Assembly (NCBI RefSeq): GCF_019797745.1
Contig: NZ_VOSI01000003.1
Location: 434,001 to 498,000, forward strand
Length of the DNA stretch: 64,000 nt
Source: Edaphocola aurantiacus
GTDB taxonomy: Bacteria > Bacteroidota > Bacteroidia > Chitinophagales > Chitinophagaceae
Reading direction: 5' to 3'
Below, in pieces: positions 27,238 to 37,400 of the stretch. Position 1 is the stretch's first letter; the number at the start of each line of letters is the position of its first letter. The notes under the pieces were generated by a model. The model ran no database searches. It was given only the letters and a program-made list of their open reading frames with translations, and was not told where the DNA came from. A program made the position numbers and the translations under genes.

Positions 27238-30200
27238 TAATTGCGGGTATCGGGTACGAAATTGGTGAAACGATCGAGCTCGCGTACGCCGGCACCGACT
27301 TTCTTCGGTAGCTCCGGTTTCACGGTTACCGGTTTCGGTTCTTTCGTAGCCAGCAGTTTGAGCAGTTTCTGTACCGCAGGAGTAGATTTATAATCGGTCT
27401 CCAGCATATGCTCAGCCAGGGCTTCCAGCTGATCTTTGGCTGTACTCACCAGGTCTTGCTCATTGAGCAGGTTTTCGGTAGACAGATGATCCACCACAGT
27501 ACCCAGCAGTGTTCTTGTAGCAGGGCTTGCACCTTTACGGGCAATAATACCTTGCAGTTCGGCCATAGACTCTTCCAGCAGTGCCTGATCCTGTGCAGCA
27601 TTCGGTACAATACCCACCTGCATCTGTGCCGGGAAGTAAGGATTACCAGGCACACCCGGACGTGGCTGTACGATGGCCAGTTTGTCAAAGTACTTGATCA
27701 TGGAATTGATCTGGTTGGTATAATTCGGCGCTTGTCCGTCCAGTGGCAGATCATTGAGCCAGGCAGCACGGTAGGCAAAGGCCAGGCGGCGGGTCTCTTC
27801 AGACATATTAGGGTCCATGGTCTCGTGATAACGTGTCTCGTCCAGGATATTATTCGGTACCCTTGCCGGCCAGAAGGTAGGCACATAAGGATCGTATGAA
27901 GAAGTATATCCATCGCGGCAACTAGCGGTATCGGTCTGCCATGGAATGGCCATCCAGCGGGTAATGCCACCAGCAACCTGTCCGCCTATTAAAGGGCCTT
28001 TGGCCAGGGTAAATACATCGCTGTTCATTACCGGGCCATAATACCAGGAGTTCACCGGAGGTGTTTTGGGCGCATGCTTGAATCGGAACGGTGCCATATA
28101 CATACCCGCACTGCGCACCGGCCAGGTCATTTCACAACCCGGGTGGAAGGCATCGGCCAGACAGAAGTCCATAGCGGCTTTGGTGAGCATATCGGGCTGA
28201 TCGGCCACCGGAAGTTTATCTATAGTCATAGGTTCCGGTACATGCGGACAACCGGTGCGGTCGATAAAGTCGGCATCGAAGTCACCTTTAACCCATTGAT
28301 CCAGGAAGGATAATTGTAAGGGAGATAAGGCTGCATGCTGGCGTACCGAACCCTGTGTTGGGATGCTGATGGCATCGCCATACAACCAAGGCCAGAGCTG
28401 TGGAGCTTCGGCACCGGATACATCGTAACGGCGGAAATTGTTAGAAATCGTACGGCGCATTTCCATATTGGCCGCAGAAGGATCGTTCAGTTTTTTGATC
28501 CATTGGGTCGTAGTATAGTCAAACTGACCACCCCAGCCAAAGGCTGCGGCAAAACCGGCATTCACCCATTGCAGATCGGTCATACGCTGAAATATCGGCA
28601 GGATATCTTTAGTGAAAGAAGGACGAGCCGGACGCGGCATCATACCTGCAGTAATGGCTACATCGCGCATCAAATCCCACATGGTGCGTACCGATTTTTG
28701 CATGGGTGCATAATCCGGCGGAGCACAGATTACCCAGGCTGGATCTACTTTCAGGGCCACACCGCCATAGGTTACTTCGGCGGTAACCGGACCATCAGAA
28801 ATATCATCGTACCAGCCTTCATTATTGGCAAAAGTGATGGCAATATCGCCGTCCACATTGGCCGCTACCCCACGTCCGCCCAGCATCACCAGACGGCCTT
28901 TATCATCCGTGTGCATCTCGCCCAGGTAAACCGGTATGCCCTGGAATTCTCCATTAAATTCATGACCACTGTTAATATTCTTGCCTTTTACCGAACGCGC
29001 CCCGCCATCAATCAGCAACGATTTACGATCGGCCACATTGATATTGCGTAGCATAGAAGCCGGTGCAGTAGCTGCGTCCGGGATGTCCAGCGCCATCTGG
29101 AACTGGTACCAGGATGATTTCTGATTGGCCAGATGACTGTGCCAGATAATCTCGGCATTATCGGCTGTCAGCTCTTTCACAGCCTTACCTGCAGCATTGA
29201 AGCCATAGATTCGGAATTGTGCCGCCTGGCGCTTCAGCGCACCGGTATGGTCACGATAGGCATAATCATCGGTTTTTACCTCCGGCTCATCAACCAATGG
29301 TCCGATAAAATATTCTCTTTCACTATTACCCACGCGCATTACGCCAATCGGCGGATAAATGCCTGCGGTAACAATACACTCGCTATCCTCATCGGTATTG
29401 CCCTCAAATTTAGGGTTGACGATGTTGGGTTCCTGCAATTGCTGACCATTCGCCTGATGACGTGCCTCCGCACTGGCTGCATATACCGTTTTACGTACAT
29501 GGGCAATCGAACCTAAGGGCTCATGCTCCGCCAAAGTGCGCCAGATATTAAAGGCAAGATTGCTGCCGAATTCGGGCTGACCGATCGCGCAGATATCCTG
29601 CTGTGGCAGGTGCAGTTCTGCAATCGCGATATAAGGACTCTCCTCCACGCTCCATACCTGTTGCGCATCGTTAATCAGCATGTTGTCATTGGTACGCAGC
29701 TGGATTTCGAAACGGAAGGTAGCCGGCTTATTGCGCAGGCGTTGCTGCAGGTCCAGGGCCAGGTAATTATTATTATCTACAGGTGCGCCACGGTCCGTAT
29801 CTACCGGTACCAGGCGGTATTTTACAATCTGCGTTTCGCCCAGTTTGAATGGCAGGATAGCCCAGTAGCCGGCACTGAGGCAGCTCGCCTCCACCTTGTT
29901 CATAGCATTGAGGATCTCCGCCAGTTCAGGGTGCTTGTCAATATAGGCGTCGTAATTATGGTCGATCACCCCCGCAGTGGTAAAGCTGCACATCTGCTGT
30001 GCATCACGGGCAAAAAAGCGGTCTATATTCTGAAAGATGAAATCAGCAGTATCGCCCTCTCCCTCCAGTTTAGGTCCTTCAACACCGAACAGCTTCAAGC
30101 CCAGTCCCAGCGTGGTATGTAAGTCCGGAGCCGTAGGTGCGGTATCACTCGAAAAGCGCACTACGCATTCATAGTGATCACCGGCAAAGATACCCTTGCG

Positions 30201-30491
30201 AAAAGCCGGATTAATATCCTTGTTTACCGTGAAGGTACCATAAGCTATTCCGTGTTGCTTACGGAACACAGCGCGCTCAGCAGGCTTCTGTCCCGTTTCA
30301 ATACGGGTCTTCTGCCCCATCTCCACAAACATTTCTTTGAGGCGTTGGGTTACGATGTCCAGGCTGCCTTCGCTATCCCAGCAAGGCACATCATTGGCCG
30401 TAGGCTGTGATAAAGGGTCCAGATTATTTTGAGATCCGGGTACAGCACCGGAAGCAGCCTCTTTTGAGGATCGTTTGTTGAATGCGTTCAT
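27237..30491 (-). CDS. LodA/GoxA-type CTQ amino-acid oxidase fused to an N-terminal catalase-like domain
   Basis: 1084 residues. Residues ~40-350 are a catalase-family fold: His80 in KQHGIAYGTF, RFSSDTAP near 112, FFARDAQQM near 160, EHEPLGSI near 322, and R333-x3-Y337-x6-R344 matching the proximal haem-ligand pattern of catalases. From ~372 it is a LodA-like quinoprotein (GIYPPIGVMRVGNSEREYFI). The predicted cysteine tryptophylquinone residues are Cys786 (HPGCEMTW) and Trp851 (IPWQTD), 65 residues apart, the same spacing as Cys516/Trp581 in Marinomonas LodA. LodA enzymes oxidise amino acids with release of H2O2, so the fusion pairs a peroxide producer with a peroxide-handling domain. No signal peptide is evident. 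Family members usually have ~650-750 residues. Confidence 0.88.
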   Translation of the reverse strand: MNAFNKRSSKEAASGAVPGSQNNLDPLSQPTANDVPCWDSEGSLDIVTQRLKEMFVEMGQKTRIETGQKPAERAVFRKQHGIAYGTFTVNKDINPAFRKGIFAGDHYECVVRFSSDTAPTAPDLHTTLGLGLKLFGVEGPKLEGEGDTADFIFQNIDRFFARDAQQMCSFTTAGVIDHNYDAYIDKHPELAEILNAMNKVEASCLSAGYWAILPFKLGETQIVKYRLVPVDTDRGAPVDNNNYLALDLQQRLRNKPATFRFEIQLRTNDNMLINDAQQVWSVEESPYIAIAELHLPQQDICAIGQPEFGSNLAFNIWRTLAEHEPLGSIAHVRKTVYAASAEARHQANGQQLQEPNIVNPKFEGNTDEDSECIVTAGIYPPIGVMRVGNSEREYFIGPLVDEPEVKTDDYAYRDHTGALKRQAAQFRIYGFNAAGKAVKELTADNAEIIWHSHLANQKSSWYQFQMALDIPDAATAPASMLRNINVADRKSLLIDGGARSVKGKNINSGHEFNGEFQGIPVYLGEMHTDDKGRLVMLGGRGVAANVDGDIAITFANNEGWYDDISDGPVTAEVTYGGVALKVDPAWVICAPPDYAPMQKSVRTMWDLMRDVAITAGMMPRPARPSFTKDILPIFQRMTDLQWVNAGFAAAFGWGGQFDYTTTQWIKKLNDPSAANMEMRRTISNNFRRYDVSGAEAPQLWPWLYGDAISIPTQGSVRQHAALSPLQLSFLDQWVKGDFDADFIDRTGCPHVPEPMTIDKLPVADQPDMLTKAAMDFCLADAFHPGCEMTWPVRSAGMYMAPFRFKHAPKTPPVNSWYYGPVMNSDVFTLAKGPLIGGQVAGGITRWMAIPWQTDTASCRDGYTSSYDPYVPTFWPARVPNNILDETRYHETMDPNMSEETRRLAFAYRAAWLNDLPLDGQAPNYTNQINSMIKYFDKLAIVQPRPGVPGNPYFPAQMQVGIVPNAAQDQALLEESMAELQGIIARKGASPATRTLLGTVVDHLSTENLLNEQDLVSTAKDQLEALAEHMLETDYKSTPAVQKLLKLLATKEPKPVTVKPELPKKVGAGVRELDRFTNFVPDTRN

Positions 30492-30772
30492 GAAGAATAA
30501 TTATTTAGTTTGTGAATTATTCAGCAAAGTACGATCCTGCCCTTTGTCATAAAAGGGTAAAAACACCTGTTTTGGAAGGGGGAATGGGCGGTAAAGAGAT
30601 TAGGGGAAACAAAAGGGAATTAAAGCAAAATCTATCTTACGTGTTTTTTACTGAGAATATATGGGTGTTTTTCCTGTTTCAAATTATTTATACCTATTAT
30701 ATTTTACAAACGCAAATTAAAAGAGAGAAAGTTCTCGCTCTCATTTTTCGAGGACAAATTAATATTTAAGAA

Positions 30773-30934
30773 ATGGCAGTAGGAAGAACAGCCAGCACAG
30801 GTCAAACCTGTCCAGAAAGTGGAGTTTGGAAAGTACAAGGTAGTCCTAGTACGACAGCTCCAATTGCTAAAGGTAACACGATGCCCCCATATGGAGGAAA
30901 AGCAGTTACATGGATTTTAATCCAGCTAGCATAA
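30773..30934 (+). CDS. 53-residue conserved-looking small protein
   Basis: An ATG at 30773 opens a 53-residue frame that is not a shadow of any other gene. Motifs: TCPESGVWKVQG, then STTAPIAKGNTMPPYGGKAV, then TWILIQLA. The Cys-Pro-x-Ser-Gly-x-Trp start and the MPPY...W ending recall a family of tiny bacterial proteins of about this size whose function I cannot name; the resemblance is from memory. An A-rich tract precedes the ATG, and a perfect 20-bp hairpin terminator overlaps the stop codon, which supports a real, separately ended transcript. It lies between the divergent LodA gene and a DUF2200 gene. Confidence 0.7.
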   Translation: MAVGRTASTGQTCPESGVWKVQGSPSTTAPIAKGNTMPPYGGKAVTWILIQLA

Positions 30935-30969
30935 AAATAGGGAGATTTATCTCCCTATTTTTATGCTAG
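30926..30969 (+). terminator. 20-bp perfect-stem hairpin terminator
   Basis: CTAGCATAAAAATAGGGAGA / TCTCCCTATTTTTATGCTAG with a TTTA loop. It overlaps the last codons of the 53-residue gene. Confidence 0.85.
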
Positions 30970-31029
30970 TATTTCAGGGAATTTTTATTGCATCGCATAT
31001 GTCTCGTATCTTTACTCAAACATTCTACC

Positions 31030-31389
31030 ATGCACGAAAAAAACGTTGAACGCGTCTATAAAATGTCCTTTGCCGGGGTATACCCGCATTATATTGCTAA
31101 GGCGGAAAAGAAAGGCCGTACTAAAGAAGAACTGGATGAGATCATTTTCTGGCTGACGGGCTATGATGCTAAAGGATTGCAGGAAGTGCTGGATCATAAA
31201 ATCAATATAGAAACTTTCTTTACCCAGGCGCCGCAGATTAATCCGAATGCGGTTAAGATCACTGGTATGATCTGTGGTTATCGTGTAGAGGAGATTGAGG
31301 ATCCGCTCATACGCCAGATACGCTACCTGGATAAGCTGGTCGATGAACTGGCCAAGGGTAAGACCATGGAGAAGATTTTAAGATCATAA
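31030..31389 (+). CDS. DUF2200 domain protein
   Basis: 119 residues from the ATG at 31030 ([14 protein letters not shown]); an in-frame ATG 42 bp upstream gives an extension that does not look like the family. The whole chain matches DUF2200: [34 protein letters not shown], and [25 protein letters not shown]2200 proteins are cytoplasmic, about this length, and of unknown role. A TATCTTTA -7-like sequence lies ~20 bp upstream, and a strong hairpin follows 12 bp after the stop. Confidence 0.88.
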   Translation: MHEKNVERVYKMSFAGVYPHYIAKAEKKGRTKEELDEIIFWLTGYDAKGLQEVLDHKINIETFFTQAPQINPNAVKITGMICGYRVEEIEDPLIRQIRYLDKLVDELAKGKTMEKILRS

Positions 31390-31400
31390 ATAATTTCTAC

Positions 31401-31440
31401 TAATGAATAGGGCCGGATGAATCTCCGGCCCTATTCATTA
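31401..31440. terminator. bidirectional hairpin between convergent genes
   Basis: 16-bp perfect stem TAATGAATAGGGCCGG / CCGGCCCTATTCATTA, loop 8 nt, directly after the DUF2200 gene. Confidence 0.75.
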
Positions 31441-31470
31441 CTTAAATACCTCAGCGTAAGTATCCTTCCC

Positions 31471-31556
31471 GTCATTTCGAATATTGTAGATCGGCGTCGA
31501 GCAGTCTGAAAATACTACAGCAATAGAGATGGCTCCATTACGGCCGACATGACGAT
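31471..31556. repeat. short TCATTTCGA-type dispersed repeat
   Basis: GTCATTTCGAATATTG...GGCGTCGAGCAGTCTG, related to the pieces at 16087-16132 and 19651-19692 (TCATTTCGAG..CAGCG..GTCG(A/G)GAAAT). Similar GTCATTnCGAG palindromic repeats are widespread in bacterial intergenic DNA. Confidence 0.6.
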
Positions 31557-31563
31557 AACAAAA

Positions 31564-32127
31564 TTATATTCCCTGCACCGTCCTACCCTTTCCCGCATAA
31601 TGAAACAAAGCTCCGGCTATGGCATAGAGCCCGGCAAAGAAACCACATATGCCAATAATCTCTTTGGCTGAGGTGCCGGGATACTGATCCATATTGCCCA
31701 GTAAAGCGATCACGGCCAGTACCGCCAGGCTCAGGGCTGTGGCATACATGCTCTTTTCCATTCCGGATGCTGTAAAGCCGGAACGGACCGAACCGAAAAT
31801 AAGGATAAATACTACGGCGATAAACATCAGGTTAGCGGCATTGGGCCCGGCACCGATTAAGCCTGCAGCCAGGTTGGCCCAGATCATCAGGAAGGTAGTG
31901 CCCACGGCCATAGCAGCGGCCAGCTTAAATATAATATGCATACTGCTACTCAGCAGTACATAGGCCATACCGGTACTGAAAATGAGTGCACCCATAATCA
32001 GGAAGTCTCCAACACCCCAGTTTACTTCAGCCGTAAACTGCATAGCGATAAAAGGAATAGCAAGGAGTAATAAGGTTACCAGCCCTACAATGCCGGCAGA
32101 ACGAGATACATTTATTGACTTTTTCAT
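31564..32127 (-). CDS. predicted six-helix inner-membrane protein, function unknown
   Basis: 187 residues with about six hydrophobic helices: AGIVGLVTLLLLAIPFIAMQ, GDFLIMGALIFSTGMAYVLL, FKLAAAMAVGTTFLMIWANL, LMFIAVVFILIFGSV, MYATALSLAVLAVIALLG and IGICGFFAGLYAIAGALFHY. There are no catalytic motifs. It resembles small integral membrane proteins of unknown role in other Bacteroidota. It is a single gene, convergent with the DUF2200 gene, and transcribed away from a full dispersed element that lies in its upstream region. Confidence 0.75.
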   Translation of the reverse strand: MKKSINVSRSAGIVGLVTLLLLAIPFIAMQFTAEVNWGVGDFLIMGALIFSTGMAYVLLSSSMHIIFKLAAAMAVGTTFLMIWANLAAGLIGAGPNAANLMFIAVVFILIFGSVRSGFTASGMEKSMYATALSLAVLAVIALLGNMDQYPGTSAKEIIGICGFFAGLYAIAGALFHYAGKGRTVQGI

Positions 32128-32203
32128 GATTCTTTGTTTTAATTTCTAATTCAAAAGTACTTTGTATTTCAAAGTAATCAAAGAAAAAGGCATTTTTTTT
32201 TAA

Positions 32204-32686
32204 CTGAGTATTCCGCTTAAAGGAAACAAAGTTTAGCATTATGATTTAAATAGTCTATTTATATCTTTTGCTACCTTTTGCCTTGATGCAAAAGGTAGCG
32301 CCAAAAAATCAAGGCTGTATAAATCCCTGGCTAAAAATCAATGTGTCGGCCGGTCGCAAACCAGACTCGCTACGCTCAGACAGTGGTTTCCGACTTTATC
32401 GACCGAGCCAATGATTTTCTTAACGCCGGATTTATAAGGCCGTTCGAGCGATCTGTTCTGTACGGATCGCTTATTGTTTTCATCACAGCGATAGCCATTT
32501 TGGAGTGGAGCTGCGATCGTTGAGCACCGAACGGATCACATGTTAAGCTCAAACGATCAATGCACGCAACGGTACAAAATGACGGTGCTATGCAATCGCC
32601 TTGATGAAAACAAAGGCACTTTTGGTCCTTTTGTTGCCGGACAAAAGGACGAATAAAAGAGTTGCCTACATGCGGGTAGTCAGTTT
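32204..32686 (+). repeat. dispersed structured intergenic element, full copy 2
   Basis: About 483 bp, collinear with 11351-11832. Perfect or near-perfect hairpins: GCTACCTTTTGC (32270-32281) with GCAAAAGGTAGC (32288-32299); AGCGATCTGT with ACGGATCGCT around 32446-32470; TTGTTTTCATCA..GCGATAGCCATTTT (from 32476) with AAAATG..GCAATCGCC.TGATGAAAACAA (to ~32612); and GTCCTTTTGT (32625-32634) with ACAAAAGGAC (32641-32650). No coding frame of note. It sits between the membrane-protein gene and the aspartyl-protease gene. The left half overlaps the region upstream of the membrane-protein gene. Confidence 0.85.
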
Positions 32687-32842
32687 TTTTTATATGAACG
32701 GCTGGGAATGTACCCCTTGATAGCCTCAGGGTATGAGTTCATAAGGCGTAATGGAAAAATTAGCAAATTATCACCACATGGTGATACAAACATTTACTAA
32801 CTTTACCTGATCCTATTATTCATTCCCATAAGCTGATTATAC

Positions 32843-34003
32843 ATGAAAACATCCATGCTTGCTACCCTCATTAGTTTATCCACTCCTGCATTTGCACAGG
32901 AATCACTACCAGTGATCAGGGCGACATCTGCCAAAGCGGCGATCTATATGCAGGATCGTCCCGGCAGGCGCTGGAATATTGAACCGGCTCAAAAACTGGA
33001 TGTGTTTGAAACACCCAAGATGGCAAGACCAGAACAGATCCGTTTTAAAACAGACAGCGATTCTATTGCCTTTACCCTGAAACCCGGTACCCATAAGGAC
33101 TTCATCGTGCTACTGAATGATAAAGATTCCTGCCTGACCCGCATACAATGTCCGGCATCACTGGATTTCAGCCAGCAGTACCCTGCCCTGCATGATACCA
33201 TTCCGATGTATATCAACGAATACAATACCATGTATATAGCGGCGGTATTGAACGGAACAGATACGCTCTGGCTCAATTTCGATACCGGTTCCAGTGATAT
33301 AACACTCAAGGAAGAAACAATCGCAAAGCTAAAAACGCCTTTGGACCTGTACCGCAAGCCATATGATCTGCAGATTGGTACGCGGCATTATACCAGTACG
33401 GTCTCTGACACTAAGCTGTCAGGACATGGTACAGAAGGACGTTTCGGCTGGAACCTCTTTGACGGTTATGTCGTGGAACTGAACTACGATAAGGGTATTA
33501 TGGTGGTGCACGGACAGTTGCCACAAGGAATATCCTCCGACAAAAAGTATAGCCAGCTTCCGATGCATTATGTAGATAATATATTTCTGGTCCGAAGCAG
33601 TCTGCAACAGGGCAAGGCAAAGCTGCCTTTCTGGTTCCTCTACGACAGCGGATACCAGCGTACGGCTATGCTGGATAATGATCTGCTGAAAGAGACGCAA
33701 TTTCCTGCGGCTCAGATGAAGGAACTGAACAGGGTAATAATGAGAGATGGACGGAACAATGAGATCCCGGTTATTACGGCAAACCTTGATCAGTTGCGCC
33801 TGGGTAAATATACACTGAAACAAGTGCCGGTACAGGTACAGACGGCGAATAAGCCTGTAGTAGGGCTGAATATTCACATCCTGGGTAATGAGGTCCTCAA
33901 GCGTTTTAATACCGTTCTGGACTTTCAGCACAATGTAGTGTACATGAAGCCTGGTAAGTATTTCAACGACCCGTATATTGTACAGAAGCCGGGTAAGTCT
34001 TAA
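32843..34003 (+). CDS. secreted retropepsin/pepsin-like aspartyl protease
   Basis: 386 residues. Signal peptide MKTSMLATLISLSTPAFAQ. Two aspartyl-protease half-sites are visible: NFDTGSSDITL with Asp147 and LYDSGYQRTAML with Asp268, each followed by the hydrophobic strands expected of the fold (LGNEVLKRFNTVLDFQHNVV near the C-terminus). This arrangement matches the aspartyl-protease-like exported proteins common in Bacteroidota. Targets are unknown. It is a single gene; TAACTTTA, a -7-like sequence, lies ~45 bp upstream of the ATG. Confidence 0.85.
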   Translation: MKTSMLATLISLSTPAFAQESLPVIRATSAKAAIYMQDRPGRRWNIEPAQKLDVFETPKMARPEQIRFKTDSDSIAFTLKPGTHKDFIVLLNDKDSCLTRIQCPASLDFSQQYPALHDTIPMYINEYNTMYIAAVLNGTDTLWLNFDTGSSDITLKEETIAKLKTPLDLYRKPYDLQIGTRHYTSTVSDTKLSGHGTEGRFGWNLFDGYVVELNYDKGIMVVHGQLPQGISSDKKYSQLPMHYVDNIFLVRSSLQQGKAKLPFWFLYDSGYQRTAMLDNDLLKETQFPAAQMKELNRVIMRDGRNNEIPVITANLDQLRLGKYTLKQVPVQVQTANKPVVGLNIHILGNEVLKRFNTVLDFQHNVVYMKPGKYFNDPYIVQKPGKS

Positions 34004-34488
34004 GTTGCTCAAGAAGCAATATGGGTAAATATTAAAGCTCCATTTCTTTTGATATGATGGATGTGCTTACTTTTTACTTAAAGCTGCCTGCCGGAACATG
34101 CACCGCTTAAACCGGTATACCAACCCAAATGGTGATGGTATACCGGTTTTGTCGCCTGCGGGCAATTTTTGGGAATAGTTGAAGTGCTTTTCTGGTGTGC
34201 GAAGAAATGTATTTCGTGCCTAATCAGAGTGTTATATAAGCAGAGGCTTATAGGAGCGCAAAAGCGTGCCACAACTACACCTGAAAGCCAAAAGAGTAAT
34301 GTGATTTCCGTTGGATAATTAATTTGGACCTTAAGATATTTTGTCTTTATTTCGCCCCACAATAAAGGATTTTGCATTTAAATGTAATGTCTTTATTAAG
34401 CCGTTTCATGTTTGAGATTTAATTGATGTATAAAACAATTTGTTTATGCATTGAAATTTATTTTCTAAAATCAATAAAACACCTCAAT
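34004..34488. other. intergenic region with one hairpin
   Basis: 485 bp between the aspartyl protease and the S8 protease. Apart from the terminator at 34109-34152 I see no gene or named element; the last ~150 bp are A+T-rich and presumably carry the promoter of the S8 protease. Confidence 0.6.
34109..34152 (+). terminator. 14-bp perfect-stem hairpin
   Basis: AAACCGGTATACCA / TGGTATACCGGTTT with a 12-nt loop and trailing TTG, ~105 bp past the aspartyl protease stop. Confidence 0.65.
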
Positions 34489-37400
34489 ATGAAACACGCT
34501 TTACACACCCTGCTCCTTGGAGCAGCGGTTGCAGGTTCTGTGCTGCAGGCCTCCGGGCAGCAGCTATTTACGGACAAAGGAACCCTCCCGCTCCAATCCC
34601 GATCCGCTACACAATTTTTAACTATGCGTACCGTAGATTTCGGTACCAAAGAAAAGCACTATGTACTCTTGTCCTTCAATCATATACTATCTGCCGAAGA
34701 GCGCAGCCGTATAGAGGCCACAGGTGTACAGTTGAAAGACTGGTATCCCGGCAATAGTTATATCGCCCAGATCAGTAACCTGTCTCAAAACCTCGATCAG
34801 CTGCAGTCGCTGGCAGGTAAGCGACTTATTCCCCTGACAGGAGTTAATGATCTGCCCACTGCCGTAAAGATCAGTACAACACTACAGGAGCTACAGGATG
34901 CAAGCACAGCACAGCTTATGGTCTCTGTATATGACAAGGCAGATATCTCTTCCCTGCAGCAATACCTCGAGACAACAGGCCTGAAATATACCCGCGAAGA
35001 CTATTGTGGCGATAATGCCTTGGTGTTGAGCGGCCTCAGTCAGGAACAAATACAATCCATAGCCCGGCTTTCCTTTGTCGCGTCTGTTGAAATATATGCA
35101 GGCGAACCTCAGAATACATTGGCAGGTGGGATGTTTGCCAATCAGGTATTTGCGGCCAATTATCAATATAATCTTGGTGCAGCCGGTAATGGTGTTTATT
35201 TTGGTAATTATGAAACGTTCGGAGAAGACACTTTATACGATTTAAACATGAGGGGACGGCAGCATCCGCAATATTTCGGAACGGGTGTAGGTGCACATGG
35301 TACAACCATTGCAGCAATTGTAGGTGCTGCCAATAATTACAATGAGTTTGATGACCGCGGTACGGCACCGGGCGTTACCTCTCTGTATGTAGGCTGGTAC
35401 AATACTGCAGAAAATTATTACCTGAACAATAATGTCAAACCAATGCTGAGTAACCACTCCGTGGGTTGGGGTGATGGTCAGGTAACCTATAATAATGATG
35501 CCCGGGAACTGGACCGCATAGCCCGAACCCTGGGCGGATACCTGCACAGCTACTCGGCAGGTAACAGCGGAGGTTCAGGACCTTTCCTGGGATATCCTGC
35601 CGGATGGGCCAATCTGACGGGGGATATTAAAGTCAGCAAAAACAATTTTACTGTACACTCTTCCGCAAAGCCGGGTGAGCATTGCGATTGGACCAGTAAA
35701 GGCCCGACAAGAGATGGCCGTCTGAAGCCTGATATATGCGCAGAAGGCATAAATGGCAGCTCGTATGCAGCTCCCGCCATATCGGGGTTTGCAGCCTTAC
35801 TGTTTGAGGTGTATAATACAACTTATGGCACAACGGTGCCGCGTAGCGATGTGGTAAAAGCCGTAATGCTGAATACCGCCTACGATATAGATAAGAAAGG
35901 GATAGACTTTAAAACCGGCTTTGGTACCATGAATCCTTTACGGGCAAAAAGAGCTATAGAGCAACAGCACCTGATGACGGGCTCAATGCCACAAGGATCT
36001 GGTGGTGCTGCCCAATATACGATCGCCGTACCGGCGGGCACCAGCGAAGCCAAGTTTATGCTGTACTGGCACGATTACCAGGGGGCTGTAGGTGCGGTAA
36101 AAGCATTGGTCAATAACCTGGATGTTTTTGTGATCAGTCCTGTGGGCGATACCCTGCGGCCCTGGGTACTGAACCCGACAGGGGCTACCGTTTATGATCT
36201 TCCTTTGCGAAAAACAGATACCCTGAATAATGTAGAACAGGTAACCATAGATAATCCGCTTGCGGGTAATTATACGGTTTATGTTAAGGGTATAGCAGTA
36301 CCTCAGGGACCTCAGCCTTATGCACTGACCTACGATATGGTTCCGTACCAGATTGAGATTACCAGTCCGGTTGCAGCGTACCGTATGCCTAAGGGTAATG
36401 GACTCATGATGACCTGGAATATCAGTAACCAGCAGGCGGGTACAGCAGATAGCCTGGAGGTATACCTGCAGCGCAGCAGTGCCGAGTCATTTACACAACT
36501 TGCCACTCTGGATTATAATAAACGATATTATGAGTATACCGTACCTACCTCTTTTCCGAATAGTGCCACAGCGCGTATCGTTGTCAAACAGCGCAATACC
36601 GGTCTGGTAGATACCAGTGATTATTTTCATGTAATGGTTACACCAACTAATCTTTCTCTGACCCGCATGTGTACCGATACCATAGGCCTGCGCTGGGATA
36701 CGGTGGCTGCTAATGCAGGAGGTAAATATATTATCTACAGGCTTGGAAATAAATACATGGAGCCGGTAGATAGTGTACTGCATCCGGCAAATAAAGCATT
36801 ACTGTCTGCCGCTACTGTTTTGGGAGCAGGGCAGCAATGGAATGGAACACAGTATTTTGCTGTAGCAGCAAGGCATAGCAGCGGCGCACTTAGTGTACGT
36901 ACCTTACCGATCAGTACTATACTTACAGATCCGATCAACAGCGGCAGCACCCCGGCATTATCAACCCTCTGTTATGAAGATACAGTGAAATGGGGCATTG
37001 GTAATTTACAATACGATAGTGTACGTTGGTATAATGCCGCTAACAACGCCCAGGTATCAACGGCAGTGCAGTTGTCGCGGACGTTTGCGGATACCGGCAA
37101 CTTTTATTTCCGCACTTTCCTGAACGGATGTATCTATACCAGTCCTACCTATACCATAAAGCGCGGAGAGGCCAATATTGCTGACATGGCACTTTGGGGT
37201 AACTTTAAATGGCTTGTTTCTGCCTATAGCGTAGGTAATACCAGTAGTAATCCATTCTATGGGGCCAATCCCAAATATTATGGACAGTTCAGTACCGACA
37301 GCCTGGGCTTTAACAGTAATGACTATTATACATGGTACGGCACTGGGCCACATAATGCTCCCGGTTACCATGGCTGTGCTTTTTCAACCGCATCTGCTGT

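Noticed and set aside
26183-30410. Plus-strand frames of 78-238 residues over the LodA/LodB genes
   Set aside because: Shadows of high-GC coding sequence on the minus strand; no recognisable content.
30512-30769. 85-residue plus-strand frame
   Set aside because: Composition is that of A+T-rich spacer, it has no family resemblance, and it ends just before the better-supported 53-residue gene.
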